40,798 nucleotides of DNA from Chara braunii (Eukaryota; Streptophyta; Charophyceae; Charales; Characeae): positions 810,968 to 851,765 of the forward strand of contig BFEA01000377.1 in assembly GCA_003427395.1 (NCBI GenBank), written 5' to 3'. Positions 19,452 through 28,513 of the stretch are shown in pieces. The notes under the pieces are model-generated. The model saw only the letters and a program-made list of their open reading frames with translations. It searched no databases and was not told the DNA's origin. Numbering within the stretch: the stretch's first letter is position 1; each line of letters opens with the position of its first letter. Made by a program: the position numbers and the translations under genes.

Positions 19452-20261
19452 TGTACATCTGATTTTACATGCTGGAAGTCCAGACCAACTTTCCAGTATC
19501 TAACCCACCATTACAGCTGTAGTTCCGGCCATTCGGTTTTCATATTTTGCAGTGTACATGCTCTGTCTTAAATTCGCTATCTCGTACTGCCCGTCTACTT
19601 CCCACCCTGAAGCTGGCTACGGTGCAGGTGGGGACAGTTTCTGGCTGGCTCCCGGAATCTATCTCCCAATACTACCATCTGCCAAATGAGGAGGCAGCCA
19701 TGCCATTATGTTGCCAGAATGCAGCTTTTTGTATTCCACCTTCCCCATTACTTCAGGGAGAATCTCCCAATACTGATGTATTATTATACTAAATGGGCAG
19801 TAGGTAGCCATGCTATTATTCTGCAGAGCATCTTTTTGTATTGAAGTTGAACATGTTTCAGATGCTCTGGCTTCTGCATTTATGGCCTGGTGTGTGGCAC
19901 TCTTATGCCGTTTGTAGCCACCTATCTCTGGCCAAGGTGAGAATCTGGCACAGCCATAGCAACCAAGAACCCTGTGCTTACTTCATCATTTTTCGTTCTC
20001 TTTATCTGCTACAACCTACTAATTTTTATCAGCTGTGTGCTCCTACCCTGGCTGTCATGGCCCTTTTCACATTGTGCGATGGTGGGACGGGCGGCCTAGA
20101 TTTGATCTGAAACGCTTTATCTTGTTGACATGTGGTGCTGGGAATGCTTGATGGGTGGATCGCAAGAAGCCGTAGATGCAAAACGCTAGCAAAGGTTTTA
20201 CTACTCCATGAAAGCCTTGATTACGAGATTTCATCTGAAACGCTTTATCTCGTTGACACTC
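19452..20261. other. No gene; diverged local duplication and repeat R4 (19,913-19,970)
   Basis: CATGCCATTATGTTGCCAGA and CTTTTTGTATT near 19,700-19,735 are echoed about 115 bases later. CTGAAACGCTTTATCTCGTT occurs at 20,233 and, with one change, at about 20,105, next to pieces of the gypsy fragment that follows. Confidence 0.5.
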
Positions 20262-20998
20262 TCCTATATCATGTAACCAGTAATCCATGAAAACCTTGAT
20301 TACGTGGTTTGTCTTCGCTGACTCTGGTAGTGTAATCAGTCCAGGGCACTTTGTAAAGAGGTCTCCTATGACAAAAATGTGCCCCTTGCCGTTTTTGCTG
20401 GTCACGAGGGTGTCCATAAAGTCCATGGACAAGCTCTCCCCTGGTCTGACCAGACTAGACAAAGGTTTTACTAATCCCAGAGGAGCCTGAGTCCTCGGTT
20501 TGTCTCGTTCGCAAACTTGTCATGTTTCTAAATCCTTAGTGTCCTCTAGCATAGTAGACCACCAAAAGTGCTGCACAAGGTTCACTGACATTTTCTTGTA
20601 GCCGAAGTGTCCGGTTGCGTTGTGGCATCGTCCTAAAAATAAACTACGCAAAGGCTCGCTAGACGGAATATACAGATGTTTATTCCCTGCCTTCTCGAGG
20701 AAGAAGAGGCCATCAACACCACAAACTCATCTGAAATGGCCTTATCTTTGGCCTCGAGTCTGCGGATGATTTCATCCATGAAACCATCTTCCCTGTATGC
20801 ATCCACCAGGGATTGAGTTACACCATTTACACCATCAACTCAGTAATTAGCTTTACTAAGTAATATGCCCTTCTTGAAAGCGCATCTGCAACCTTGTTAA
20901 ACTTCCCTTTGAAACATGCTTCAGGCAGAAGTCATACATGTCTATGACTTCTATCGACCTCTTGAGAGCATCAGAGAGGGCAGGCTGCGTAAGGATTT
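20262..20998 (-). pseudogene. Ty3/gypsy pol fragment (RNase H end to integrase core)
   Basis: On the minus strand this runs from the end of RNase H (ALKRSIEVIDMY) through the integrase zinc-binding region to the first part of the integrase core (LSMDFMDTLVTSKNG, HIFVIGDLFTK). It is closely related to 24,046-24,770 of the longer copy; for example, both keep TCTGAAATGGCCTTATCTTT. Stops and frame changes break it. No long terminal repeats were seen. Neither flank matches the longer copy, so this is a separate insertion or a rearranged piece. Confidence 0.85.
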
Positions 20999-21214
20999 TT
21001 AAATTCCCCCCTTGTTTGCCTAATACTTGCACCAGCATCAGTTGGAGTGGGATGATGCGGTGACTGGGTGCCAATGCGAGTCTCCCGTCCGTAACCAGAC
21101 CTGCCCGCTTGGGCAGGGATCCGAGCATGTTGAGGAATGGGGGAAAGACTCAAAAAGGGAATCAATTAAAGATTTTTCCCTCAAAAGTGTTTCACTTTAG
21201 CATTATGCTTGCTA

Positions 21215-21267
21215 GTGATAAGCAACCGGACCGATGTCCCCAGAATAGATGGGGCCATGTGCGCTAG

Positions 21268-21301
<34 letters not shown>
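21215..21301 (+). repeat. Poly-A tract with a possible degenerate family S copy
   Basis: A 31-base A-run (about 21,271-21,301) follows CCGGACCGATGTCCCCAGAA and TAGATGGGGCC, reminiscent of the family S end CCCCACCAATAGATGGAGCC. The GGGACG start is missing, so this is only a possible relative. Confidence 0.35.
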
Positions 21302-21303
<2 letters not shown>

Positions 21304-21374
21304 GAAAGGCTCAAAGGTTCCTTTTCTTTTATTTTTTCACGTCATTGCCCTCAGCGTCCATGCATGCAGAAGCA

Positions 21375-21465
21375 CATGCACGACATAAACCAACAGGACA
21401 TCTTGCAGTCCATTTGCCCCTTTTCCTTGGTCCCACCGGCTTCCTCCCCAGTTGCAGCTGTATAC
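21375..21465 (+). repeat. Dispersed repeat R2, copy 2
   Basis: Matches 6,129-6,210 (ACCAACAGGACATCTTGCAG, TCCATTTGCCCC). A lone family M right end (ACCGGTGGT + TTAA, 21,500-21,512) follows. Confidence 0.65.
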
Positions 21466-21677
21466 AAGCAGCATGTTTATTTCTCAAGTGGGGAAATGTA
21501 CCGGTGGTTTAAGCTGCAATGCAAGAGTATGAATTTCTTATGCATATGGATGGGATTCAGAGGTTATGTGTCCTCCAGAGTGAACCGCACAAAGGTCAGC
21601 CAATGCCACTGCTGGACAGGGCGTGGAACTCCACAGATGATTTGAACACCTAGCTGTCATCTTGGTATGTCCAGGCA

Positions 21678-21750
21678 TTAAGCTGCCAGTACTTTGCCCA
21701 GCTATCTGTGGCGCTGCGCAATGACAGTTAAACCACCAGTATTTCACCCA
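21678..21750. mobile_element. Family M element ends, fragmentary
   Basis: TTAAGCTGCCAGTACTTTGC (21,678 on) is a mutated left end, and TTAAACCACCAGTATTTCAC (21,728 on) is a second left end in the same orientation. Each is followed by CCCAGC. No matching right ends were found nearby. Confidence 0.5.
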
Positions 21751-21792
21751 GCCATTTTTCTCCGATGCAGCTGCGAGGAAAACGAGCTGCAG

Positions 21793-21995
21793 TTATCCAC
21801 TTCGCACTTGACTACCCAGCGTTGACTGTTGGCACGATAACTTGTACATCAGCAGTACGTCCTTCCCGGTCGTCTCGTACTAGGGAAGGATCCTCTCAAT
21901 GCTCTCACGCCCACACTGGATATGGATCGAACTGTCTCACGACGTTCCGAACCCAGCTCACGTACCGCTTTCATGGGCGAACAGCCCAGCCTCTG
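21793..21995 (-). rRNA. Degenerate 23S-type rRNA fragment (probable organelle-derived insertion)
   Basis: The minus strand is the 3' part of a bacterial/organelle-type large-subunit rRNA, around the peptidyl-transferase exit and sarcin-ricin loop. Recognisable blocks on the plus strand are TCTCGTACTAGGGAAGGATC, CTCTCAATGCTCT, GAACTGTCTCACGACGTTCC and GAACCCAGCTCACGTACCGC. The sarcin-ricin loop reads AGTACGAGACGACC, one base off the near-universal AGTACGAGAGGACC, and other conserved positions also differ. About 200 bp survives of roughly 2.9 kb. I infer a plastid or mitochondrial insertion into nuclear DNA; the source organelle cannot be told by eye. Confidence 0.85.
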
Positions 21996-22049
21996 GAGGC
22001 TCGCCGCGGAGTTGGAAACAAATATAGGAAACACAGCATGGTATAGACA

Positions 22050-22265
22050 ATGTGAATGACGATTATTACGAAAAGGAGTGGTGCAATTGGGTCACCTTGC
22101 CTCACAGATCTTTGTAGAGCTATAGGGGGAGCCACATTCTCATTAACCATCACGTTTGTTGTTGCGTTATTATGCAATAGTTTAATCCATCGTTTAAAGT
22201 TTGGGCCTGCAACAAAATCGCATCATCCCAAAGAAAGCCAGATAGTCGTGTGTCCGAACTGAAAG
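22050..22265 (-). pseudogene. LINE reverse-transcriptase fragment, second family
   Basis: The minus strand encodes FKRWIKLLHNNATTNVMVN and RSVRQGDPIAPLLFVI, the LINE RT segment whose SVRQGDP motif also occurs in the large LINE at about 30,890. The residues between the motifs differ, so it is another LINE family. A frame break lies near 22,205, where upstream LSGFLWDDA residues move to another frame. It ends about 55 bases before the rRNA fragment, in the same orientation. Confidence 0.75.
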
Positions 22266-22499
22266 CAGATTGCACCAGAAGTACACCAAATAAGAGCATA
22301 GCAAAATACGTCAATTGACAATGTAAGCTCCCAATCTCGCCTCCACCATCAAACTCTTCAATGTCGCTCTCCTTCGTGGCGCTCGGCGCCCAGACTACAA
22401 ACAGATGACACCAAGACACCTAGCCTGTTATGACGCAACCGAGTTGACTTCAGGGGTTGCCCGATGAAACTTGAAGACTCTGCTCATGCGGCCCACTTC

Positions 22500-23050
22500 T
22501 CCATCACCAGGTATGTCTCCCTCTCGCGGTGCCCGTCCTCAACTTAACCTCACAGGCTCTTCTTCACCACCCTTGGACCTCGGCCATACCCCACCAGCTT
22601 CCTGTGCAAGCAGCCCGGCTATGGTTGCTGCACATACTAGCTGCGCCCAGCAGCTAGCCCCAGCGCGTGTGTGCACACACCTTCCAGCCAGCTGTCTCTC
22701 CGGTGTGCGCTCCAGCAGCGCTGCCGCACTTGAGCCAGCCAGAATGAATGTGAGTGGGCTGGGCTCACTCTCCCATATCCTGTCGGCTTCCATGCGGCCT
22801 GCCTGGCCTGGCTGCAAGCTGTCCTAGTACTGCTCCCCAGGGCCCTTCCAGAATGTGCCTGGGGTTCAACTGCAAGGGTCCTGGGCTTCAGCATCTGAGC
22901 CTGGCCTGCAGCATCTTTAACTACCGGGCCTACCAGGTAGTTGGAGAGTCTGCCTTGCAGCAACAAATTCGCGGGGCCCCTTTCTCTCAGACACCTTGTT
23001 TTGGGCCACAGCAAAAATGCAGGCCCGCTCTCACTTAGGGCCTCTTGTAC
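22500..23050 (+). repeat. Dispersed repeat R1, copy 2
   Basis: Related to 540-1,010; the best-conserved part is 22,700-23,040. Ends close to the 3' end of the gypsy copy, so part of it could belong to that element's untranslated end; this is untested. Confidence 0.5.
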
Positions 23051-23139
23051 ACTGCCGAGGGGCTGAATCCTTGCACTCCTTCCTCCATAGCTTCGATAGT
23101 CCTATGGGAAAGCCCTTAAACCACTTGCTGTTTCCCCTT

Positions 23140-24310
23140 CATCATTCCCTCATAGTTAGACACGACTTGAGGGGCGGTTTTCATCAGCTCATCCCTTGTG
23201 AACTACCGATCTTCTTTGGGATCCGTGTGATGCCTAAATCTGATCCTGAACTGCATCTACGGCTTGGTCTGCCTCAGCCAGGAGGCTTGGGTACAGGCAT
23301 TTCCTCATGCTCCACAACCTGATTGATTTTCAACATATCCATCCATGGTTGGGGGCAGCAGTGCTCTCCTTGAAGGAAAATGGTCAGTTTCAGAGAAAGG
23401 TAAGAGTTTCGATGCATGGAAAACAGGATAAGTGCGTAAGTGTGGGGGTGTACGGAGGACATAGGACGGACCATCAGGATCTGTACCAACTTTATCCAAA
23501 ACTTCCCATGGGCCAAAGTGCTGAGGCATGAGTTTCCTGGATACATCTGCTTCGTGTCCGAACTCTGAGGACTTTGCCCATACTCTCTCGCCTACCTAAA
23601 AGTTCGACTGTCTGCGGTGCCTATTCTCAGATGCAATCATAGCATATTGAGCTTTCTGAATCTGATCGGCATCCTGCTGCAGCATCTTATCGTATTGGAT
23701 TCCAGACTCAATGCTACCGGGTGCTGCAGTTTGTTTGTTATCAGGCAAGAGGAAATCTAAAGCGGTCCTAGGCTTCCAACCAAGGTGCAGTTGGTTGGGT
23801 GACCGGCCTGTGGCACCATGAACAGCATTGCTGTATAGATTGGCGATGAGAGGTAGCTTCTCATCCCAATCTTCCTAGTTTGGCTTTATGCAATGTTGTA
23901 CCACCCGGTTCATTTGCTCAGCCTGACCGTTTGCTTCAGGGTGGTTCCTTGCAGTCGTCTGCAGTTGAGAGCCCATCTGTTTGGCAGTCTTCTTGCATAA
24001 CTTGCTTGTAGACATCTCTATCACTTACAACAGACTTTGGTAAGCCTAAATCATGTACCTATTAATCGATGAAAACCTTGATTACATGGTTTGTCTTCGC
24101 AGACTCTGGTAGTGCAATCAGGCTAGCGCATTTCGTAAGGCGGTCTCCTATGACAAAAATGTGCCTCTTGCCATTTTTGTTGGTCACGAGGGTGTCCATG
24201 CAGTCCATGGACAATCTCTCTCCTGCTCCGACCAGAATAGGCAAAGGTTTTACTAAAATCATAAAGGAGCCTGAGTCCTTGGTTGGTCTCATTGGCAAAG
24301 TTGGCATGTT
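23140..24310 (-). pseudogene. Ty3/gypsy integrase core and C-terminal region
   Basis: Minus-strand residues in order: LSMDCMDTLVTNKNGKRHIF (first catalytic Asp), GLPKSVVSDRD (second Asp), and HPEANGQAEQMNRVVQ (catalytic Glu). All three acidic residues of the DDE core are thus readable across frames. Next comes the GPWEVLDKVG...YPVFHASKLLPF segment typical of the gypsy integrase C-terminus, then a FTRDELMKTAP tail that may be a chromodomain-like extension. In-frame TAG codons lie near 23,875 and 23,595, and there are frame changes, so no enzyme is made. Confidence 0.85.
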
Positions 24311-24570
24311 TCTAAATTCTTAGCGTCCTCTAGCATAGTAGACCACCAAAAGCGTTGCACAAGGTTCACTGACATTTTCTTGTAGCCGAAGTGTCCGGTT
24401 GTGTCGTGGCATTCTCCTAAAAACAAATTGCACAAAGGCTCGCTAGACCGAATATACAGACGTTTATTCCCTGCCTTCTTGAGGAAGAGGAGACCATCAA
24501 CCACCACAAACTCGTCTGAAATGGCCTTATCTTTGACCTCGAGTCTGCAAATGATCCATGAAACCATATT
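24311..24570 (-). pseudogene. Ty3/gypsy integrase zinc-binding domain
   Basis: The minus strand reads GECHDTTGHFGYKKM and, further on, CQLC, which is the HHCC zinc-binding pattern (H-x4-H, then C-x2-C) ahead of the integrase core. It is continuous with an upstream linker carrying LEVKDKAISDEFVVVDGLLF. The paired fragment at 20,500-20,760 covers the same domain. Confidence 0.85.
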
Positions 24571-24677
24571 TGCCTATATGCATCCACCAGAGATCGAGTT
24601 ACATTGTCAAATAGCTCAAATCAGTAATTAACGTTCCTAAATAATTTGCCCTTCTTGAAACCACATCTACAGTCGTG

Positions 24678-25040
24678 TTAAACTCCCCTTTGACATGCTT
24701 CAAGTGGAAGTCGATACATATCTATGACTTCTATCGACCTCTTGAGAGCATCAAAGAGGGCAGGCTGTGTTTTGATCCACCGGAGTGTCTCATGGTCGGA
24801 CCTTACCATGAATCTGCCAAGGAGGTAGTGCCTCCAGTGAGTCAGAGCTTTGTACAGGGCGTAGAGCTCTCGCTCATACGTGGACTTGGCTATCTTCTGA
24901 GATGGCATCTTCTTGCCTATATACTCGATCGACCTTAATTTCTTCCCATCCAGCTGCTGAAGTATCACGCCTATACCGTACAAGGTAGCATCAGTAGTAA
25001 CTACAAATGCATTCTCAGGATATGGGAGCTTTAGGACCTC
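24678..25040 (-). pseudogene. Ty3/gypsy RNase H
   Basis: The minus strand gives PENAFVVTTDAT (first catalytic Asp), YGIGVILQQ, KSTYERELYALYKALTHWRH (catalytic Glu) and RSDHETLRWI (third acidic residue). It is open for about 100 codons with these motifs intact, so this domain is the least damaged part of the element. Confidence 0.88.
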
Positions 25041-25399
25041 ATGATGTGTGAGAGTATACTTCAGTCGCTTGAAGGCACTCTCTCATTCGCTAGTCCACTC
25101 CCATAGGGTGTCGAGGGAATTAGATCTATCAGTGGGGAGGCGATAGAACTGTAATTCTTGACAAATTCACGATAGTTGCCCGTCATCCCAAAGAAAGATC
25201 CGACCTCCGTCATGGACTGGGGCCGTGGCTAATCCCGTATGCTGGCCACCTTCGCACTTTTTTGGCCTCAGACCGTTCTGGAAATCTCATGACCCAAGTA
25301 CTAGATCCTGGTGCAACCGAACTTGCATTTTTCCAGGTTGATCTTATACTTGTGTTGACGAAGGAGTCCTAGCAATGTCTAGGTGCTGAGTGTGCTCCT

Positions 25400-25915
25400 C
25401 CTCAATCATACTAAAGATAAGGATATCATCGAGATACACGATGATGAACTTAAGTAGTCATGAATGATCTTTTTTTTTTTTTAAACAGTCTGAGTGGATG
25501 CTAGGGGCGCGATAAGAGCAGGCTCTACGAGCACTCCCGGGGAGGCTCCATCTATTGGTGGGGAGCAGCACCTGCTGCAAAACGGGTCCAACGTCCCTGA
25601 ACATTTTGGTCGAAAGATCATATTCATGGTGTGTTGGAATGCACCAGACGCATTACAAAGAGTGAAAGGCATCACCACAAACTCGTATAGACCGTACCGG
25701 GTCTGGAAGACGATTTCGTGCTGATCCTCAGGCCTGATCCGTATTTGATGATACCCAGTCGTTACGTCTCTCTTTGTGAAGTACTCAATGCGGGGTAGGG
25801 GCTTCGCATTCTTCACTGTGATGGCATTGAGACCCCTATGTTTAATGCACATCCTCAAAATCCCCCCTTCTTAGGAACGAAAAGTATTGGCACACCGTAG
25901 GGAGACGTACTCAGC
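25400..25915 (-). pseudogene. Ty3/gypsy reverse transcriptase, split by a retroposon
   Basis: Minus-strand motifs: TSPYGVPILFVPKKGG, CIKHRGLNAITVKN, a shortened PLPRIEYFTKRD (about ten residues before YFTK are missing relative to the family), TGYHQIRI, GLYEFVVMPFTLCNASGAFQ and HTMNMIF. The catalytic KFIIVYLDDILIFS follows only after a 130-base insertion (25,470-25,597). The YLDD box is intact, but the enzyme is interrupted and cannot be made. Confidence 0.9.
25470..25597 (-). mobile_element. Short A-tailed retroposon (family S), copy 6, inside gypsy RT
   Basis: On the minus strand: GGGACGTTGGACCCG start, core to CAATAGATGGAGCC (25,544-25,597), then about 60 bases of extra 3' sequence and a 13-base A-tail. 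It lies between the HTMNMIF and KFIIVYLDD motifs of the host RT, so the insertion point is exact to a few residues. The extra 3' sequence shows that the family has variable 3' parts. Confidence 0.85.
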
Positions 25916-25926
25916 CTGATCCATCC

Positions 25927-25969
25927 TTTTTTTTTTCTTTTTCTTTTTTTAAGGACAAATGCTCCAGTC
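25927..25969 (-). mobile_element. 5'-truncated family S tail inside gypsy RT
   Basis: Minus strand: GACTGGAGCATTTGTCC then an A-rich tail. This equals the 3' end and tail of family S copy 2. In the host protein frame it adds about 16 foreign residues between LSQLTK and GWIRLSTSPYG, where the gypsy family has none. Strong 5' truncation is typical of target-primed reverse transcription. Confidence 0.75.
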
Positions 25970-26184
25970 AGCCTCTTGGTAAGTTGAGACAATTATCGGC
26001 GGAGCTCATCCAACTCCGCAAAAGACATCCTATAGATCCTCCCGCTAAGTACTTTGCTACCCGGAATGATCTTTGTAGCATAGACGACCTTCTTATCTAT
26101 GTCTCTTGATGGCTCCTCAAAAAGGTTTGGATCCTTAGCGACGATCCTTTCTATTTCTGGAGGGGTCTTAACGGACTGCCCATT

Positions 26185-26680
26185 CTAAGAAACAAAGACA
26201 AAATACATACCCTCCTCTTGGTTCTTATAATAATCGTAGAGCGAATGAGCGCACATGCAACCATAAGAGTCTACCAGTCTTTGTGGACTATACTTCCTTA
26301 AACTGACTATCCTTCCGTCAGGCAACACGTACTTCATCGTTTTCCTGCCCCATTCAAACTGAGGCTTGGCGACCTCGAGGTAGTACATACCTAGGATCAT
26401 ATCGAAGGGTAAATCGCCACGCACCAAAAATGAGATACTTTGTCTCATTTGTCGTCCTGCATAGGAGAAGGTGCAGACTACGTGATTGACATTGTCCCTA
26501 ACAGCCATCTGTTGCTAAGACGTAGACACTACAACTCTACTTGGTTGCTGCACTCGATCCCCTTAGCGCAATGTCTCCACAAGCATGGCTAATACAATTC
26601 CTAATAGATGTGATGTGTGCGAGAGCCCCAACTTTACGGCCACCTACATCAACTTCTGCTACAATCATTTCTCCTCTAGG
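26185..26680 (-). pseudogene. Ty3/gypsy protease region
   Basis: The minus strand holds VDVGGRKVGALA, then HITSIRNCISHA at the place where retropepsins carry the catalytic D-T/S-G. It is followed, after an in-frame TAG at about 26,514, by FLVRGDLPFDMILGMYYLE, the retropepsin segment before the RT linker. The missing DTG and the stop show that the protease is dead. The linker runs on to the RT start. Confidence 0.75.
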
Positions 26681-26959
26681 ACCCTTTGCTTTCACCACCC
26701 AGGATGCTAGTAGGTCTGTCTTGGATAATTCTGTTGGTAGCTCCTTTCAGCCCTTTGTTGAGAAGTGAGGGATCATCTACCAACTCAACCTCTGTAGAAG
26801 CGACTACGACTTTTACTGGCTTAAGGTGTTTCCCGTGGAAGTGCTCCCAGTGCTTCCTTGGTTGGAGGATGCCACATGCCCCGCTTGGGGCTGCACCCTT
26901 GTAGTTTTGTGGCAACCTGGATACCACATGCCCGGCTTGGGGCTGTACCCTTGTAGTCA

Positions 26960-27275
26960 TGTGGCGACCTTCTTGTTTGGGCACCTAGCCCTTGTGTGGT
27001 CGTACTGACCACACTTTATGCAGGCACCCCTCACATATCCATAAGCGGTTAACAGGGACCCCCACTTTTCAGCCCTGGTTAACCCCTAGACTGGCTGCCT
27101 CTCTGCCTACCAATCCCCTTAGCCATTGTTTACAACCAGGAACTCTTCCTCAAAAAGTTTCATGGCTACCTATCGACTATGTATCCTCAACCATGTCTGA
27201 AAGATTTTTCTACCTCCTCCTGATTCCCTTGTGAATCCACAAAGAGAAGGTGCCCTTTCTTCTTCCACTCCTAGG
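26960..27275 (-). pseudogene. Ty3/gypsy gag C-terminal fragment with zinc knuckle
   Basis: The minus strand encodes CIKCGQYDHTRARC, a canonical CX2CX4HX4C nucleocapsid knuckle. Upstream is a damaged stretch with EWKKKGHLLFVDSQGNQEE, as in the charged linker of plant gypsy gag. Several stops follow. The rest of gag is absent. Confidence 0.8.
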
Positions 27276-27282
27276 ACAACTG

Positions 27283-27433
27283 TTAATGTGCCACAGTTTT
27301 CGCTGGTCGGCCTATTGGGCTAGAATGGCTGACAGCGCCAGCCAAAAGGAGGCCCGTGCCCGTTTGTTCTCTTTTGCCAAGCAGGGCATTTCCAGGCTCG
27401 ACAAGGGAAGGGTCGGAAGTACTGGTGGTTTAA
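27283..27433. mobile_element. Family M element, left end degraded
   Basis: The right end, GTACTGGTGGT + TTAA (27,419-27,433), is clear. The interior GCAGGGCATTTCCAGGCTCG matches copy 1 at 4,995-5,014. The left end is probably TTAATGTGCCACAGT at 27,283. It lies directly beyond the gag end of the gypsy copy. Confidence 0.6.
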
Positions 27434-27528
27434 CAAGGGGCATGGTCAGGCTGGGCCCACTACTGGGGATGGGTGACCCCATGAAGGGAGGGAACAAATT
27501 CTTGAGTGTCCCAACTTCGACAATTTTT

Positions 27529-27665
27529 TATGGTTACATCGGACCTGGACACTGGACCAGTCCAGGCGTCTGGTTTTATTTTTTCCCTTGGGTTTGGCTA
27601 CGAAGCATAGCATTTTTTTTTATTTTTTTTTTATTTTTTTGTTATTATTATTTTTTTTTCTGGGG
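27529..27665. repeat. CCGGAC-family (C) copy 5 with T-rich tail
   Basis: TATGGTTACATCGGACCTGG then ACACTGGACCAGTCC matches the start of copy 1 (7,381). A T-rich stretch follows at 27,608-27,658. Confidence 0.55.
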
Positions 27666-27953
27666 AGTATCAGTCCGGTTCCTATTCCACCGGCAAGTCA
27701 GAATATACATTACATTGAAACTCACACACTCTTCCTTCCGTTTGGCCGAAGGACCCCTGAACAGCATTGATTGCTCCACCTTGGTGGAGGATTGACTGCC
27801 AGCTTGCCATGTCCCTCTCTTTCCTCTCAGATCTGGATGCCAGAACTGCCAAATAGTACTATGCCACCTAGAAAGAGCTCATCTTTTGTCCTTGCTGGCC
27901 TGCGTCCTCCCCACTCCTCTGTCCTGTCTGAGAGGTGTGATATCTCCTGTCCC

Positions 27954-27980
27954 TTTTTTTTTTTTTTTTTTTTTTTTTTT
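27954..27980 (-). other. Probable LINE poly-A tail
   Basis: A 27-base T-run; read on the minus strand it is an A-tail downstream of the LINE coding region. The bases on its two sides are themselves similar (about 27,897-27,946 and 27,998-28,048, offset about 101). A second, truncated LINE end may therefore lie beyond it. No clear target-site duplication was found. Confidence 0.5.
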
Positions 27981-28179
27981 CATCCGATAAACTTGACGGC
28001 CTGTATCTTCCCCACTCTTCTCCCCACCCCTTTGGAAGATCTGTGATAAACCCTACCCCCTAAACCCTTCGCCTGTTTCTGACCTCTAATAGTCAAGCCC
28101 TTTCCCATTTTATATGTCCTTTCTTTTTTAAGACATCCCTAAAACCCTTAACCCTAAGCCCTCAACCTGTGAACCCATA

Positions 28180-28500
28180 TTACAGCAGCCCTTTGGAACT
28201 GCCCTTTCCCCTTGTTTTGGTCTTATGGTACCGTCTGTCCAACTTTGTGCTGTCAATCCATAGCTGTAGCAGTTTTGGCTTGAGTTCCCGTGGAAGTCTG
28301 ATCTGTCTGTGAAAAGTGATTGATGCACCCGCCTTTAACCTGTGTTGGGAGCTCCTTTCTAGCACTGAGTTATGGCTCCCTTTCCAGTAGATACAGTCCA
28401 TTTATCTCTTAGCAGACTTGCCGTATACACAACCAAGTCTTGTACAGCCTCAGTCTCCCATTCTTTCGCTGATCCTTGTCTTCTGCCGAGGCTTGCTTGA
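28180..28500 (-). repeat. Diverged duplicate of the ORF2 3' end
   Basis: CCAGTAGAT at 28,384 and 28,601, and TTCTTTCGCT at 28,461 and 28,677, give a constant offset of 216-217. In translation, DCIYWKGSHNS matches DHIYWKNWHNS at the end of ORF2. The last part of the coding region is therefore tandemly repeated, in decayed form, in the 3' untranslated part. Confidence 0.75.
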
Positions 28501-28513
28501 CACCATTTCCTCT

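Larger units (their letters stand above)
23140..27275 (-). mobile_element. Degenerate Ty3/gypsy retrotransposon, minus strand
   Basis: Order on the minus strand: gag end and zinc knuckle, protease region, RT, RNase H, integrase, chromodomain-like tail. RNase H before integrase is the Ty3/gypsy arrangement. Several stops and frame changes break it, and two short retroposon insertions sit inside. No LTRs or primer-binding site could be recognised, and most of gag is missing. It is a dead copy, older than the retroposons nested in it. Confidence 0.9.
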
